Positions 45,229-54,322 of a stretch of DNA of 64,000 nucleotides are shown here, piece by piece. The first letter of the stretch is position 1, and each line of letters starts with the position of its first letter. The stretch comes from Syntrophaceae bacterium. GTDB taxonomy: Bacteria; Desulfobacterota; Syntrophia; Syntrophales; Smithellaceae. The position numbers were made by a program, and so were the translations under genes. The notes below the pieces were generated by a model. It did not search any database. It saw only the letters and a list, made by a program, of their open reading frames with translations, and had not been told where the DNA came from. The stretch covers positions 21,040-85,039 of the forward strand of contig JAGPFA010000004.1 of NCBI GenBank assembly GCA_018056765.1. Direction: 5' to 3'.

Positions 45229-45974
45229 GCAGACAGGTTAAAAAAACCCGTCTTGATCTTTTGCTTGTAGAGCGGGGCCTCGCTTCCAGTGTCGAAAAAG
45301 CCCGCGCCATGATTATGGCGGGAAGCGTCTCCATTGATGCACGTACGGTGGATAAGCCCGGCCATAATGTGCCCATGGACGCGGAAGTGTCGGTCACCAC
45401 AGAGGACCATCCCTTTGTCGGCCGCGGCGGCGTCAAGCTCAGGGGAGCGCTGGAGCATTTCGTACTGGATGTGCGGGGCATGGCCGTGCTCGATGTCGGA
45501 GCTTCCACCGGCGGCTTTACCGACTGTCTGCTTCAGGCAGGGGCAGGCAAAGTTTTTGCGGTGGATGTCGGCTACGGTCAGCTGGCCTGGAAACTACGTG
45601 AAGACCCGCGCGTCGTGGTCATCGAACGCACCAACATCCGTTATTATGACGGGAAACATCTAGATGAAAAACCGGCACTGGCCGTCATCGACGTATCTTT
45701 TATTTCGCTAAAGACGGTTATCCCCGCGGTGCTCGGTCTTGTACGGGACGACGCCTGGGTGCTGGCGCTGATTAAGCCGCAGTTCGAGGCACGCCGGGAA
45801 GAGGTCGGGAAAAACGGTGTGGTCACGGATGCTGCGGTACACGACCGGGTCGTGGAAGAAATCCGCCTGTTTTGCTTATCCCAAAACATGGAGGTGACCG
45901 GCACATGCCTCTCGCCTCTGGTGGGACCTGCCGGCAACAGAGAATACTTTATTTTGGCCCGAAAGAAGCTTTAA
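45225..45974 (+). CDS. tlyA: TlyA-family rRNA (cytidine-2'-O)-methyltransferase
   Basis: A 249-residue protein with an N-terminal S4 RNA-binding domain (RLDLLLVERGLASSVEKARAMIMAGSV) and an FtsJ-like SAM-dependent methyltransferase domain (VLDVGASTGGFTDCLLQAGAGKVFAVDVGYGQL; KPQFEARREEVGKNGVV). TlyA methylates 2'-O of specific cytidines in 16S/23S rRNA. It overlaps dxs by four bases and abuts ispH with no gap. Linkage of tlyA with dxs is common in many phyla. Confidence 0.95.
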   Translation: MSRQVKKTRLDLLLVERGLASSVEKARAMIMAGSVSIDARTVDKPGHNVPMDAEVSVTTEDHPFVGRGGVKLRGALEHFVLDVRGMAVLDVGASTGGFTDCLLQAGAGKVFAVDVGYGQLAWKLREDPRVVVIERTNIRYYDGKHLDEKPALAVIDVSFISLKTVIPAVLGLVRDDAWVLALIKPQFEARREEVGKNGVVTDAAVHDRVVEEIRLFCLSQNMEVTGTCLSPLVGPAGNREYFILARKKL

Positions 45975-47705
45975 ATGGAGATCAAACTGGCACAAACAGC
46001 AGGATTCTGCATGGGCGTGCGCCGCGCGGTGGACGCGGTGCTGGACATCGCCCAGCGTGCCAAAGGCAGGCGCATTTATACTTACGGGCCGCTCATCCAC
46101 AACCCTCAAACCATTGAGCTCTTGAAAAGCCGCGGCATAACGGCGGTGGAAAGCGTCGAAGAGATCACTGATCCCCAAAATTCTTATCTCATTGTCCGGG
46201 CGCACGGCATCGCGCCTGAGGAAAGAAAAAAAATCAGGGAAAGCGGTGTCAAGATCATCGACGCCACCTGCCCGAAGGTCGGTTATGTCCAGGCGATCAT
46301 TAAAAAGCACACGGCGCTCAATTACACGGTTGTGATCGCCGGGGACCGCAAGCATCCGGAAGTAGACGGTCTTTGGGGTTACACCCAGGGCAGGGGGATC
46401 ATCATCGCCACTGTGGAAGAAGCAAAGGAACTGCCACCCATGGATAGGGTCTGCATTGTCGCCCAGACCACGCAGAACACTGAATATTACGAACTCATAG
46501 TAGAAGAAATTAAGAAAAAAAGTCCTGAGGCGGTTGTCTTTCACACCATCTGCTCCTCCACGGAAAAAAGGCAGGGAGAAATAATCAAACTGGCCCGCGA
46601 AATGGACGCCATTTTCGTCGTCGGAGGTAAAAACAGCGCCAATACCTGCCGGCTGGTTGATCTGGCCCAAAAAGAGAACAAGCCGGCCTTTCACATCGAA
46701 ACGGCGGAGGAGATAAAAAACCGTGATCTTTCCTCATACGGCAAAATCGGCATTTCCGCAGGTGCATCCACCCCGAACTGGATTATTGACCAGGTCATCG
46801 ACACAATAGAGGCACAATACATGGTTCCCCGCAAAAAAGCGGGACTGTTGCTCAAGGCATGGCTGTGGTTGGTCAGAATGGATATTTATTCCGCTTTGGG
46901 TGCTGCTTGTCTGACACTGGCCGCCGTTAAGCTGCAGGGAATCCCTCTGCGACCGTCATCAGTTGCCGTGGCAGCATTATTTGTTTATGCCATGCACGTG
47001 CTGAACCGCCTCAACAGAAACAGGGAGGCCGGCCTGATCGGTTCCTTCCGCGAGTCATCTTACCGTGAACACGCCGGTCTGCACCTGGCGGCAGCCACCG
47101 GCTCACTTTTGGGGGCCATGGCTTTGAGTCTGTACAACGGACTGTTTTCTTTTATTGTTTTATCGTTTGTCGCACTGGCAGGCGTCTTATACAATATGAA
47201 AATTCTGCCGGGTACTTACCGTTTCCGCAGGCTGAGCGACCTGCCTGGCTCAAAAAATATTTCCACCGCAATTGCCTGGGGCATCGCAACGGCAATCTTG
47301 CCTGCTTTGCACACTCAGGCGGGCTTTTCTGCAGCGATGGCGGTGGCCTTCCTTTTCACCGGCGGTCTTGTCTTTATCCGCTCGGCGATGCCGGATATCA
47401 TGGATATGCAAAGCGATAAGTTGCTGGGCCGCGAAACAATCCCCGTGGTGATCGGTAAAGAGAAAACGCAGATTATCCTGAAAATCATTACATTGATATT
47501 AGTAGTTATTTTATTCATTTCTCATCCCGCCGGGTGCACACCCACGCTGAGTTATTTCCTCATTTTGTGCCCATTATATGTATGGATTTGTTTAAGGCTT
47601 TGTGATAGAAGGGCTGGGTTTTCAGGGGCCTTTCTGGAAGGGATTCTGCAAACCAGCTATATTATTGCCGGTTTTGCGGTTATCGGCTGGTATTTCCTGA
47701 ATTGA
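45975..47705 (+). CDS. ispH: IspH fused to a UbiA-like membrane prenyltransferase domain
   Basis: A 576-residue fusion. Residues 1-~285 are HMB-PP reductase, the last MEP step, with three [4Fe-4S] ligands Cys12 (GFCMGVRRA), Cys99 (DATCPKVG) and Cys193 (HTICSSTEKRQ) and HxxHPE-like EDRKHPEVDG region. Residues ~295-576 hold about eight membrane helices resembling UbiA prenyltransferases: the second Asp motif reads DIMDMQSDKLLGRETIPVVIG, but the first, normally NxxxDxxxD, is degenerate (LNRLNRNREAG). The fusion puts isoprenoid precursor synthesis on the membrane; activity of the UbiA part is uncertain. Its stop overlaps no gene, and a lipoprotein follows. Confidence 0.93.
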   Translation: MEIKLAQTAGFCMGVRRAVDAVLDIAQRAKGRRIYTYGPLIHNPQTIELLKSRGITAVESVEEITDPQNSYLIVRAHGIAPEERKKIRESGVKIIDATCPKVGYVQAIIKKHTALNYTVVIAGDRKHPEVDGLWGYTQGRGIIIATVEEAKELPPMDRVCIVAQTTQNTEYYELIVEEIKKKSPEAVVFHTICSSTEKRQGEIIKLAREMDAIFVVGGKNSANTCRLVDLAQKENKPAFHIETAEEIKNRDLSSYGKIGISAGASTPNWIIDQVIDTIEAQYMVPRKKAGLLLKAWLWLVRMDIYSALGAACLTLAAVKLQGIPLRPSSVAVAALFVYAMHVLNRLNRNREAGLIGSFRESSYREHAGLHLAAATGSLLGAMALSLYNGLFSFIVLSFVALAGVLYNMKILPGTYRFRRLSDLPGSKNISTAIAWGIATAILPALHTQAGFSAAMAVAFLFTGGLVFIRSAMPDIMDMQSDKLLGRETIPVVIGKEKTQIILKIITLILVVILFISHPAGCTPTLSYFLILCPLYVWICLRLCDRRAGFSGAFLEGILQTSYIIAGFAVIGWYFLN

Positions 47706-47740
47706 CGGCGCAAAATTTTTATAGGAGCGGCGCATCAAAA

Positions 47741-48328
47741 ATGAAGGGTGTATTTGCCCGATCAGTTGTGCTCTTTGCCGTATTGGCAATTATCGCGTGC
47801 GGCGGACTGCGCTATTCACAGCTCGACCCGGCGGCGGGAAACTATCATCCCGGACGGATCGCCGTATTTCCGGCCGATGTCGGCCCTCATCAGGAGGCGA
47901 GTCCGGCTGTGGAGCAGATTGCCGCAGATATACTGGTGCAAAAAAAATGGTTCAAAGGCGTTCTTGACGCCGCCTCGCTCGCCGAATTAAGCGCTGCGGA
48001 CAATGAACTGGGCAAAGCAATGACGGATTATCTGTCCAAATTACAGACGCTTAGCTATTCTGATCCAGTACTTAGTCAAAAAATCGGCGAGCTTGCCAAA
48101 ACAGACGCTTTTTTACTTATTTCGGTTGATTACTGGAATTATTATCTTAAAAAAGACAAAAATTCGGGGAAGGTAAGCCTTGGATTGCGTTTGGTTGACG
48201 CACCGACCGGCAGGATAATGTGGAAGGCGGGGCATGACAAGGAAGAAGCCTATTCTTTTTTCCAACCAAAGCTGGACGGTATCGCGCGGTCGGTTTTAAA
48301 AACGATGTTCAACGAAATGCCCCACTGA
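47741..48328 (+). CDS. Lipoprotein of unknown function
   Basis: A 195-residue predicted lipoprotein. After MKGVFARSVVLFAVLAIIACGG a lipobox-like LAIIAC places the modified Cys near residue 20. The mature part reads RIAVFPADVGPHQEASPAVEQIAAD and ends LRLVDAPTGRIMWKAGHDKEE, a pattern resembling DUF799/CsgG-related lipoproteins that build pores or multimers; the resemblance is weak. ATG 47741 is chosen for the signal peptide; the frame is open to 47702. TAGGAG lies 12 bases before it. It follows ispH/ubiA directly. Confidence 0.8.
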   Translation: MKGVFARSVVLFAVLAIIACGGLRYSQLDPAAGNYHPGRIAVFPADVGPHQEASPAVEQIAADILVQKKWFKGVLDAASLAELSAADNELGKAMTDYLSKLQTLSYSDPVLSQKIGELAKTDAFLLISVDYWNYYLKKDKNSGKVSLGLRLVDAPTGRIMWKAGHDKEEAYSFFQPKLDGIARSVLKTMFNEMPH

Positions 48329-48374
48329 CCGTAAAGGCACGAACTGAGCTTATTTTACGAAAATGGAGATAAAA

Positions 48375-48831
<457 letters not shown>

Positions 48832-48858
48832 AAAACAAATCTTCAAGGTTTTTTTGCC

Positions 48859-48903
48859 GGGGAAGAGTCCGTGCCCAGCGGCGGATTTTTCCCCTGCTTT
48901 TTT
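48859..48903 (+). terminator. Rho-independent terminator after the ferredoxin
   Basis: GGGGAA (48859-48864) pairs with TTCCCC (48889-48894), with an inner TCCG/CGGA stem and then T6 at 48898-48903. It separates the ferredoxin from tmk. Confidence 0.65.
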
Positions 48904-48974
48904 GTTGTTGCAGCCGATTTAAGATGAAATATTTCTTTGGGAACCTTCTCTTCCATGCCGCGGAGGAAACATGA

Positions 48975-49634
48975 ATGGTTAAATTCATCACTTTTGAAGG
49001 GATTGAAGGCTCCGGCAAATCCACTCACATGAAATTGCTGGCGGAATATCTCCGTGATGAAAAAATACCGGCAATTGTCACACGGGAACCTGCGGGGACG
49101 GAAATAGGGCACAAAATCGGCGACATTCTTTTTAACCGCCGGCACCAGGAGATGTTTGCGGAAACGGAACTTTTCCTGTTTTGTGCCGCCCGTGCGCAGC
49201 ACGTGCGGGAAGTAATTTTGCCGGCGCTTAAACAGGGAAAGCATGTTCTGTGCGACAGGTTCTCTGATGCGACTTTTGCCTACCAGTCCGCCGGCCGGGG
49301 CCTCGATGATGCTTTCATCAAAACGGTGAACAATTACTGCACGGCGGGGCTTAAGCCCGATCTGACACTACTTTTTGATTTGCCCGTCGAAGCAGGGTTG
49401 CAAAGAGCGGCCGGGCGCGACGCAAAGCTTCAAGATCCTGCCTCGGCCGACCGGTTTGAAAAAGAAAAGATCGATTTCCACCTGCGCGTGCGCGACGGCT
49501 ACGCAAACCTGAGGCGGCAAGAACCGGAACGCTTCCGCATTATCGACACATCACGGACGGTGGAAATGGTCGCAAAGGATGTAAGGCGCCTGGTGATGGA
49601 TTTCATCAAAAACGGACACGCGCCCGGCAGGTAG
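48975..49634 (+). CDS. tmk: Thymidylate kinase
   Basis: Phosphorylates dTMP to dTDP, 219 residues. P-loop FEGIEGSGKST, DRFSDATFAYQSAGRGLD (DRx/substrate region) and the LID-type KLQDPASADRFEKEK segment are visible. ATG 48975 has GGAGG about eight bases upstream; a closer ATG at 48971 gives only a three-codon frame. It begins a tmk-holB-ricT-metG cluster, a widely conserved replication/translation neighbourhood. Confidence 0.96.
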   Translation: MVKFITFEGIEGSGKSTHMKLLAEYLRDEKIPAIVTREPAGTEIGHKIGDILFNRRHQEMFAETELFLFCAARAQHVREVILPALKQGKHVLCDRFSDATFAYQSAGRGLDDAFIKTVNNYCTAGLKPDLTLLFDLPVEAGLQRAAGRDAKLQDPASADRFEKEKIDFHLRVRDGYANLRRQEPERFRIIDTSRTVEMVAKDVRRLVMDFIKNGHAPGR

Positions 49635-49644
49635 TTTTACGTTT

Positions 49645-50625
49645 ATGTCTTTTCAGGAAATATACGGTCATGCCATCCAGACAGGCATGTTGCAAAAGGC
49701 GATTGCTTCGCGGCGTCTCGGGCAGGCCTATCTCTTCAGCGGCATCGATGGTATCGGGAAAAAAGCTGTGGCGCTCGCCTTTGCTTCGGCACTGAACTGC
49801 GAAGCCCCGGCGGCCACGGGCGATGCGTGCGGGAAATGCGCCTCTTGCCTCAAGGTGAGCCGCGGCAACCACCCGGACATTCACATCGTGGCGTCGGACA
49901 CGCAATTTATCAGAATTGACGCAATCCGGCACATCGAGCAGCAGATGACCTTCAAGCCTCTGGAAGGAAAGAAACGCGTCTTCATCGTCGAGGATGCAGA
50001 CAAAATGAACGAGCAGGCGGCCAACGCTCTTTTGAAAACCCTGGAAGAACCGGCGGCGAATAATTTAATCATCCTTCTGACCGCCCGCCCCCAGTCGCTG
50101 CCCCTGACCATCCTTTCCCGCTGCCAGCAGGTGCGTTTCCAACCAATACCAGCCGCCGACGTCGCACGCTGGCTTGTAGAGAAAGGCGACAAAGATCCCG
50201 ACACGGCAGGCTTGCTTGCCGGTCTTTCCGGTGGCTCCATAAGGCAGGCACTGGAGCTCGACGAAGAAGACATGATTAACTTTCGCGCCGAAGTCGGCCG
50301 CCTGTTGTGCCGGGCAAGCTTAAGCGAGCCGATGAGCCTGCTGGCGCTGGCGGCTTTCCTGGGACAGGACAAAAAAAAGGTGCGGCAGAGTCTGAAAATC
50401 GTCAACACGTATTTTCGCGACGCTCTTGTTTACAAAGAAACAAACCGTGCCGCCATGGTCGTCAACACTCATGATCTGCCAGGCATCTCCTCACTGGCAC
50501 AGCGATTGACCGGCGGGCAGATACTGGGCAACATCTCACTTGTCGAGCAGGCGGCGGCACTTCTGGAAATGAACGTGAACAAATCATTGACATTGGAAAC
50601 AATGGCATTTAAGCTTTCATTATAA
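49645..50625 (+). CDS. holB: DNA polymerase III delta' subunit
   Basis: Clamp-loader ATPase-like subunit, 326 residues. Walker A-like SGIDGIGKKAVALAFA, zinc-binding cysteines in CEAPAATGDACGKCASC, sensor region VFIVEDADKMNEQAANALLKTLEEP and LLTARPQSLPLTILSRCQ. It lies 10 bases after tmk. Ricts and holB are linked in many bacteria (the Bacillus tmk-yaaT region). Confidence 0.95.
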   Translation: MSFQEIYGHAIQTGMLQKAIASRRLGQAYLFSGIDGIGKKAVALAFASALNCEAPAATGDACGKCASCLKVSRGNHPDIHIVASDTQFIRIDAIRHIEQQMTFKPLEGKKRVFIVEDADKMNEQAANALLKTLEEPAANNLIILLTARPQSLPLTILSRCQQVRFQPIPAADVARWLVEKGDKDPDTAGLLAGLSGGSIRQALELDEEDMINFRAEVGRLLCRASLSEPMSLLALAAFLGQDKKKVRQSLKIVNTYFRDALVYKETNRAAMVVNTHDLPGISSLAQRLTGGQILGNISLVEQAAALLEMNVNKSLTLETMAFKLSL

Positions 50626-50648
50626 AAACCTGGAACGGAACCGCAAAA

Positions 50649-51413
50649 GTGCTGACCAATATTATAAGTGTAAAATTTAAAAAGGAAGGTAAAGTCTACA
50701 GTTTTGACGCCTGCGACCATATCCTGTATAAAAACGACCAGGTGTTGGTCAGTACGGACAACGGCGTCGCGCTGGGTGTGGTCGTCTCTGACGTGTCACG
50801 TTGCGCTCCGGATCAGTTGCCTCACAACCTGAAAAAGGTGCTGCGTAAAGCCACAGCGGAAGACCTCAGCGTCCTTGAAGAGCGGGAATTACTGGAAAAA
50901 GACGCAAAAGAATACTGCATCGAAAAAATCCGGGAAAAAAACCTCGCCATGAAGCTGATCACGGTAGAGTCTTTTTTTGACCGCAGTAAAATGATCTTTT
51001 ATTTCACCGCCGACGCACGTGTCGATTTTCGTGAACTGGTCAAGGACCTGGTCGCGAAATTTAAAACAAGAATTGAACTCAAACAAATCGGCGCCCGGCA
51101 GGAAACAAGAATAGTCAAAGGACTGGCTGTGTGTGGCAGGCCCGTATGCTGCGCCGGTGTTTTGCAAAACCTTGACCGCGTCACGGTAAAAATGGCCAAG
51201 GATCAGAGCATGTCTCTCAACCCGGAAAAAATATCCGGTCTTTGCGGGCGGCTGATGTGCTGCCTTTCCTTTGAACATGAAGTTTATGCCGAGGCGAAAA
51301 AGACCACAAGGGAAATCAAGGCCGCACCACCCGGCGAGGCAGTCCCCAGGCCCGGACAGCAAAAAACAGCCGGGGGGGCAAAAAAAAGCGCCACGCCACC
51401 GAAGGAGCAGTAA
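50649..51413 (+). CDS. ricT: PSP1-domain protein RicT-like
   Basis: A 254-residue protein of the PSP1/RicT (YaaT) family, implicated with RicA/RicF in RNA processing control in Bacillus. The core has CGRPVCCAGVL and SGLCGRLMCCLSFEHEVY, the cysteines that bind Fe-S in Bacillus, and a Lys/Pro-rich tail. The start is GTG 50649. It lies 23 bases after holB and six before metG. The partners RicA and RicF are not in the window. Confidence 0.92.
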   Translation: MLTNIISVKFKKEGKVYSFDACDHILYKNDQVLVSTDNGVALGVVVSDVSRCAPDQLPHNLKKVLRKATAEDLSVLEERELLEKDAKEYCIEKIREKNLAMKLITVESFFDRSKMIFYFTADARVDFRELVKDLVAKFKTRIELKQIGARQETRIVKGLAVCGRPVCCAGVLQNLDRVTVKMAKDQSMSLNPEKISGLCGRLMCCLSFEHEVYAEAKKTTREIKAAPPGEAVPRPGQQKTAGGAKKSATPPKEQ

Positions 51414-51419
51414 ATAATC

Positions 51420-53315
51420 ATGACCACCCCATATTACATTACCACCCCTATTTATTACGTAAACGCGTCGCCGCATATCGGACACGCCTATACTACGATT
51501 GTCGCCGACGCCTTGGCGCGCTTTGCGCGGATGACAGGGCGGGAAACTTTTTTTGTGACCGGCACAGACGAACACGGCGATAAAATAGCCGAAGCGGCCC
51601 GGCAGGCGCAAATCACCCCCAAAGCCTACGCAGACCGGATCAGCTCGCAGTTTAGGCAGCTATGGCCTGAACTGGCAATCACCAATGATTACTTCATCCG
51701 CACCACCGACAAGGATCACACCGAAACCGTCCGCTATATCCTGCAAAAGGTTTACGACGCAGGTGATATTTATTTCGGCTCCTATGAAGGTTTTTACTGT
51801 GTAGGCTGCGAGCGGTTTTACACGGAAAAAGAGCTGGTAGAGGGCAAGTGTCCCGATCATCAGACCCTCCCGGAGTACCGTAAGGAGAGTAACTACTTTT
51901 TCCGCATGAGCAGGTATCAGGACTGGCTCATCGACTACATTCAGAAAAATCCGGAATTTATCCGTCCGGAGCGCTATCGTAACGAAGTGCTGGGCTTTTT
52001 GCGCGAGCCGCTCGAGGATCTGTGTATCTCGCGTCCCAAGACGAGACTGGAATGGGGGATCACGCTGCCGTTTGATGAGAATTACGTCACTTATGTCTGG
52101 TTTGACGCTCTTATCAATTATGTGACGGCCATCGGTTATCCCGACGGCGAAAAATTTAAAAAATTCTGGCCCCAGGCCCAGCATCTGATTGCCAAGGATA
52201 TACTTAAACCGCACGGCATCTATTGGCCGACCATGCTCCGGGCCGCCGGTATCGCACCATATCAGCATCTGAACGTTCACGGTTACTGGAACATGGACCA
52301 GGGGAAAATGTCCAAAAGCCTCGGCAACGTCGTCGGCCCCCTGGATTTGAAAGACAAATACGGCCTGGACGCGTTTCGTTACTTTCTGCTGCGTGATATG
52401 GTTTTCGGCCGGGACTCTTCCTTTTCTGAAGAAGCGCTGGTGGCAAGGCTCAACTCCGATCTGGCCAACGACCTGGGCAATCTGGTGAGCCGCACAGTTA
52501 CAATGGCCATTAAATACTGTGACGGGAAAATACCGTCGCCGCCTGCCCCGGACGCCGAAAACATACTGCCGCAGCTGGCGCAAAAAACGGTGGCCGAAGT
52601 GGAAACCTGCTTTGCCGAAATGTCGTTACATAAAGCGCTGGCCGCGACCTGGGAATTGATCGGCGCCGCCAATAAATACATTGTAGAGAACGAACCCTGG
52701 GCACTGGCCAGGGATCCGGCCAATAAGGACAGACTCGTCGCCATTATGTACCGGCTTCTGGAGGCACTCAGATGCGTGGCTATTTTGGTTTCTCCTTTCA
52801 TGCCGCATGCCGCGGAAAAAATCCTTCAGACAATCGGACTGGATACAAGCGTCAAATTCAGCCTGGAGACCATCCGGGAAGCCGAGCCGCTTCCCGCCGG
52901 AGCCGAACTGAAACGCCCGGAGGCGCTTTTCCCGCGTGTCGCACTAAAAAAGGAAACCCCGCAGGAACAAGCAAAGCCATCCGCGGACATCAAACCGGAA
53001 ATCAGCTACGATGAATTTACGAAAATAGATCTGCGTGTGGCAAAAATTATCGCCGCCGAACGGGTGCCCAAATCCAACAAGTTGATTAAGCTTGAGATAG
53101 ATATCGGCCAGCGGCGCACCATCGTGGCCGGCATCGGCCAGGACTACCAGCCCGAAGAGCTGGTAGGGAAGTCCATTGTTATTGTGGCCAACCTGAAGCC
53201 GGCCAAACTGATGGGAATCGAGTCCCACGGGATGCTTTTGGCGACTGACAGCAGTGACGGCCTTGCACTCATCGGCTTTGACCGCGCGCCCCTGCCCGGC
53301 GCCAAAGTCCGCTAG
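51420..53315 (+). CDS. metG: Methionyl-tRNA synthetase
   Basis: Charges tRNA-Met, 631 residues. HIGH motif YYVNASPHIGHAY, KMSKS loop QGKMSKSLGNVVGP, and a zinc-knuckle region GCERFYTEKELVEGKCPDH, with CxxC followed by CxxH as in Aquifex-type enzymes. The C-terminal ~110 residues form the dimerising tRNA-binding OB domain (TKIDLRVAKIIAAERVPKSNKLIKL). It ends the tmk-holB-ricT-metG cluster and is followed by a bidirectional terminator. Confidence 0.97.
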   Translation: MTTPYYITTPIYYVNASPHIGHAYTTIVADALARFARMTGRETFFVTGTDEHGDKIAEAARQAQITPKAYADRISSQFRQLWPELAITNDYFIRTTDKDHTETVRYILQKVYDAGDIYFGSYEGFYCVGCERFYTEKELVEGKCPDHQTLPEYRKESNYFFRMSRYQDWLIDYIQKNPEFIRPERYRNEVLGFLREPLEDLCISRPKTRLEWGITLPFDENYVTYVWFDALINYVTAIGYPDGEKFKKFWPQAQHLIAKDILKPHGIYWPTMLRAAGIAPYQHLNVHGYWNMDQGKMSKSLGNVVGPLDLKDKYGLDAFRYFLLRDMVFGRDSSFSEEALVARLNSDLANDLGNLVSRTVTMAIKYCDGKIPSPPAPDAENILPQLAQKTVAEVETCFAEMSLHKALAATWELIGAANKYIVENEPWALARDPANKDRLVAIMYRLLEALRCVAILVSPFMPHAAEKILQTIGLDTSVKFSLETIREAEPLPAGAELKRPEALFPRVALKKETPQEQAKPSADIKPEISYDEFTKIDLRVAKIIAAERVPKSNKLIKLEIDIGQRRTIVAGIGQDYQPEELVGKSIVIVANLKPAKLMGIESHGMLLATDSSDGLALIGFDRAPLPGAKVR

Positions 53316-53350
53316 TCCCATAAAGTAAACATCCGGCGTCGGCCGGCGCA

Positions 53351-53384
53351 AAAAAACCGCCCCTTTTAGTGAGGGGCGGTTTTG
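53351..53384. terminator. Bidirectional terminator
   Basis: CCGCCCC (53357-53363) pairs with GGGGCGG (53373-53379), with flanking A and T runs giving U-tracts on both strands. It ends metG (plus) and the DsbC-like gene (minus). Confidence 0.85.
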
Positions 53385-54080
53385 TTATTGCGCCAGAAGT
53401 TGCTCCAGCGCCCGCTGATCAAAGCCGGGCACCACCTGTCCTTTAATGTAAAACAGAGGTGTTGCCCGCACCTTAGCGCGGGCGCTTGCCTGCTGATGAG
53501 CCTGCTCGATCTCGTCCGCCTCTTTGTCATCGCATAAATTAAATTCCTCGTTCGTGTCCAGCTTGCCGCTCAACACATCTTCATAGGCCAAAGCGCGGTC
53601 TTTTGAACAAATGATGTGACGAATCTTTTTTGCCGAGTTTTCAGAAAGAGGATAGAAAAAAACGTACATCGTGACATCATTCTTCCTTTGCTGAAAGAAA
53701 TTAAAAGACAGGCGGCAGTAGTAACAGTTCGGGTCGATAAATTCCACCACCTGAGTTTTGCCGCTGCCGATTTTTATCGCCTTATCCAGCGGCAGATTTT
53801 TCAGACCGGCGGCCATTTTTTTGCCCTCGCTTTCGCGGGTGAGGTTCCGTTTGTCTTTGGAGATCATGTTTCCCAGGATGATTACATCACCGTCCGGCAG
53901 ATAATAATACACGCGGTGTCCGTCATATACCTCATAGACGCCTTTTACAGCTGTTTCGTCAAACGATTCGAACTTGTTTTCAGGAAAGCTCTTTTTGAAT
54001 TGCTCTTCGGGCGCAGTTTTTTGCATCGACGAACAGGCGCACAAAAGTAATGTCAGGGTAAATAATATGGTCTTTTGCAC
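53385..54080 (-). CDS. DsbC/DsbG-like thiol:disulfide isomerase lipoprotein
   Basis: Periplasmic thioredoxin-fold protein of 231 residues. A lipoprotein signal (TILFTLTLLLCACSS) is followed by a DsbC-type N-terminal region and a thioredoxin domain whose active site is VVEFIDPNCYYCR (CYYC). A second CxxxC is not evident, but Cys residues occur in HIICSKD and NLCDDKE. GTG 54080 is chosen because AAGGAG lies just upstream; a longer frame from 54116 would place that ribosome site inside the gene. Ends at a bidirectional terminator. Its redox partner is not adjacent. Confidence 0.87.
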   Translation of the reverse strand: MQKTILFTLTLLLCACSSMQKTAPEEQFKKSFPENKFESFDETAVKGVYEVYDGHRVYYYLPDGDVIILGNMISKDKRNLTRESEGKKMAAGLKNLPLDKAIKIGSGKTQVVEFIDPNCYYCRLSFNFFQQRKNDVTMYVFFYPLSENSAKKIRHIICSKDRALAYEDVLSGKLDTNEEFNLCDDKEADEIEQAHQQASARAKVRATPLFYIKGQVVPGFDQRALEQLLAQ

Positions 54081-54322
54081 AGGGCGGCTCCTTTTTTGAA
54101 ATCGACAAAAACACACGACAACGCTATCTACGATGGAGGCGCATTATCAAAATTCATGGCTTAAAGCAAAATTATTTTTTAAGCACCCGGAGGCGTCCGG
54201 GCCGGGCGCGGCGACAGATTTTTAACCAGGCAATTATCGGCAAAGAACTAAATCCGGTGTCCGCCTGTGCCGGATCACAAAGTGGAAGTAAATCGACAAA
54301 TGAAGAAGGCGCCGCCGGCTGA

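Noticed and set aside
51660-52583. 307-codon open frame on the minus strand
   Set aside because: Antisense to metG, whose motifs are complete. It is a by-product of GC-rich codon use.
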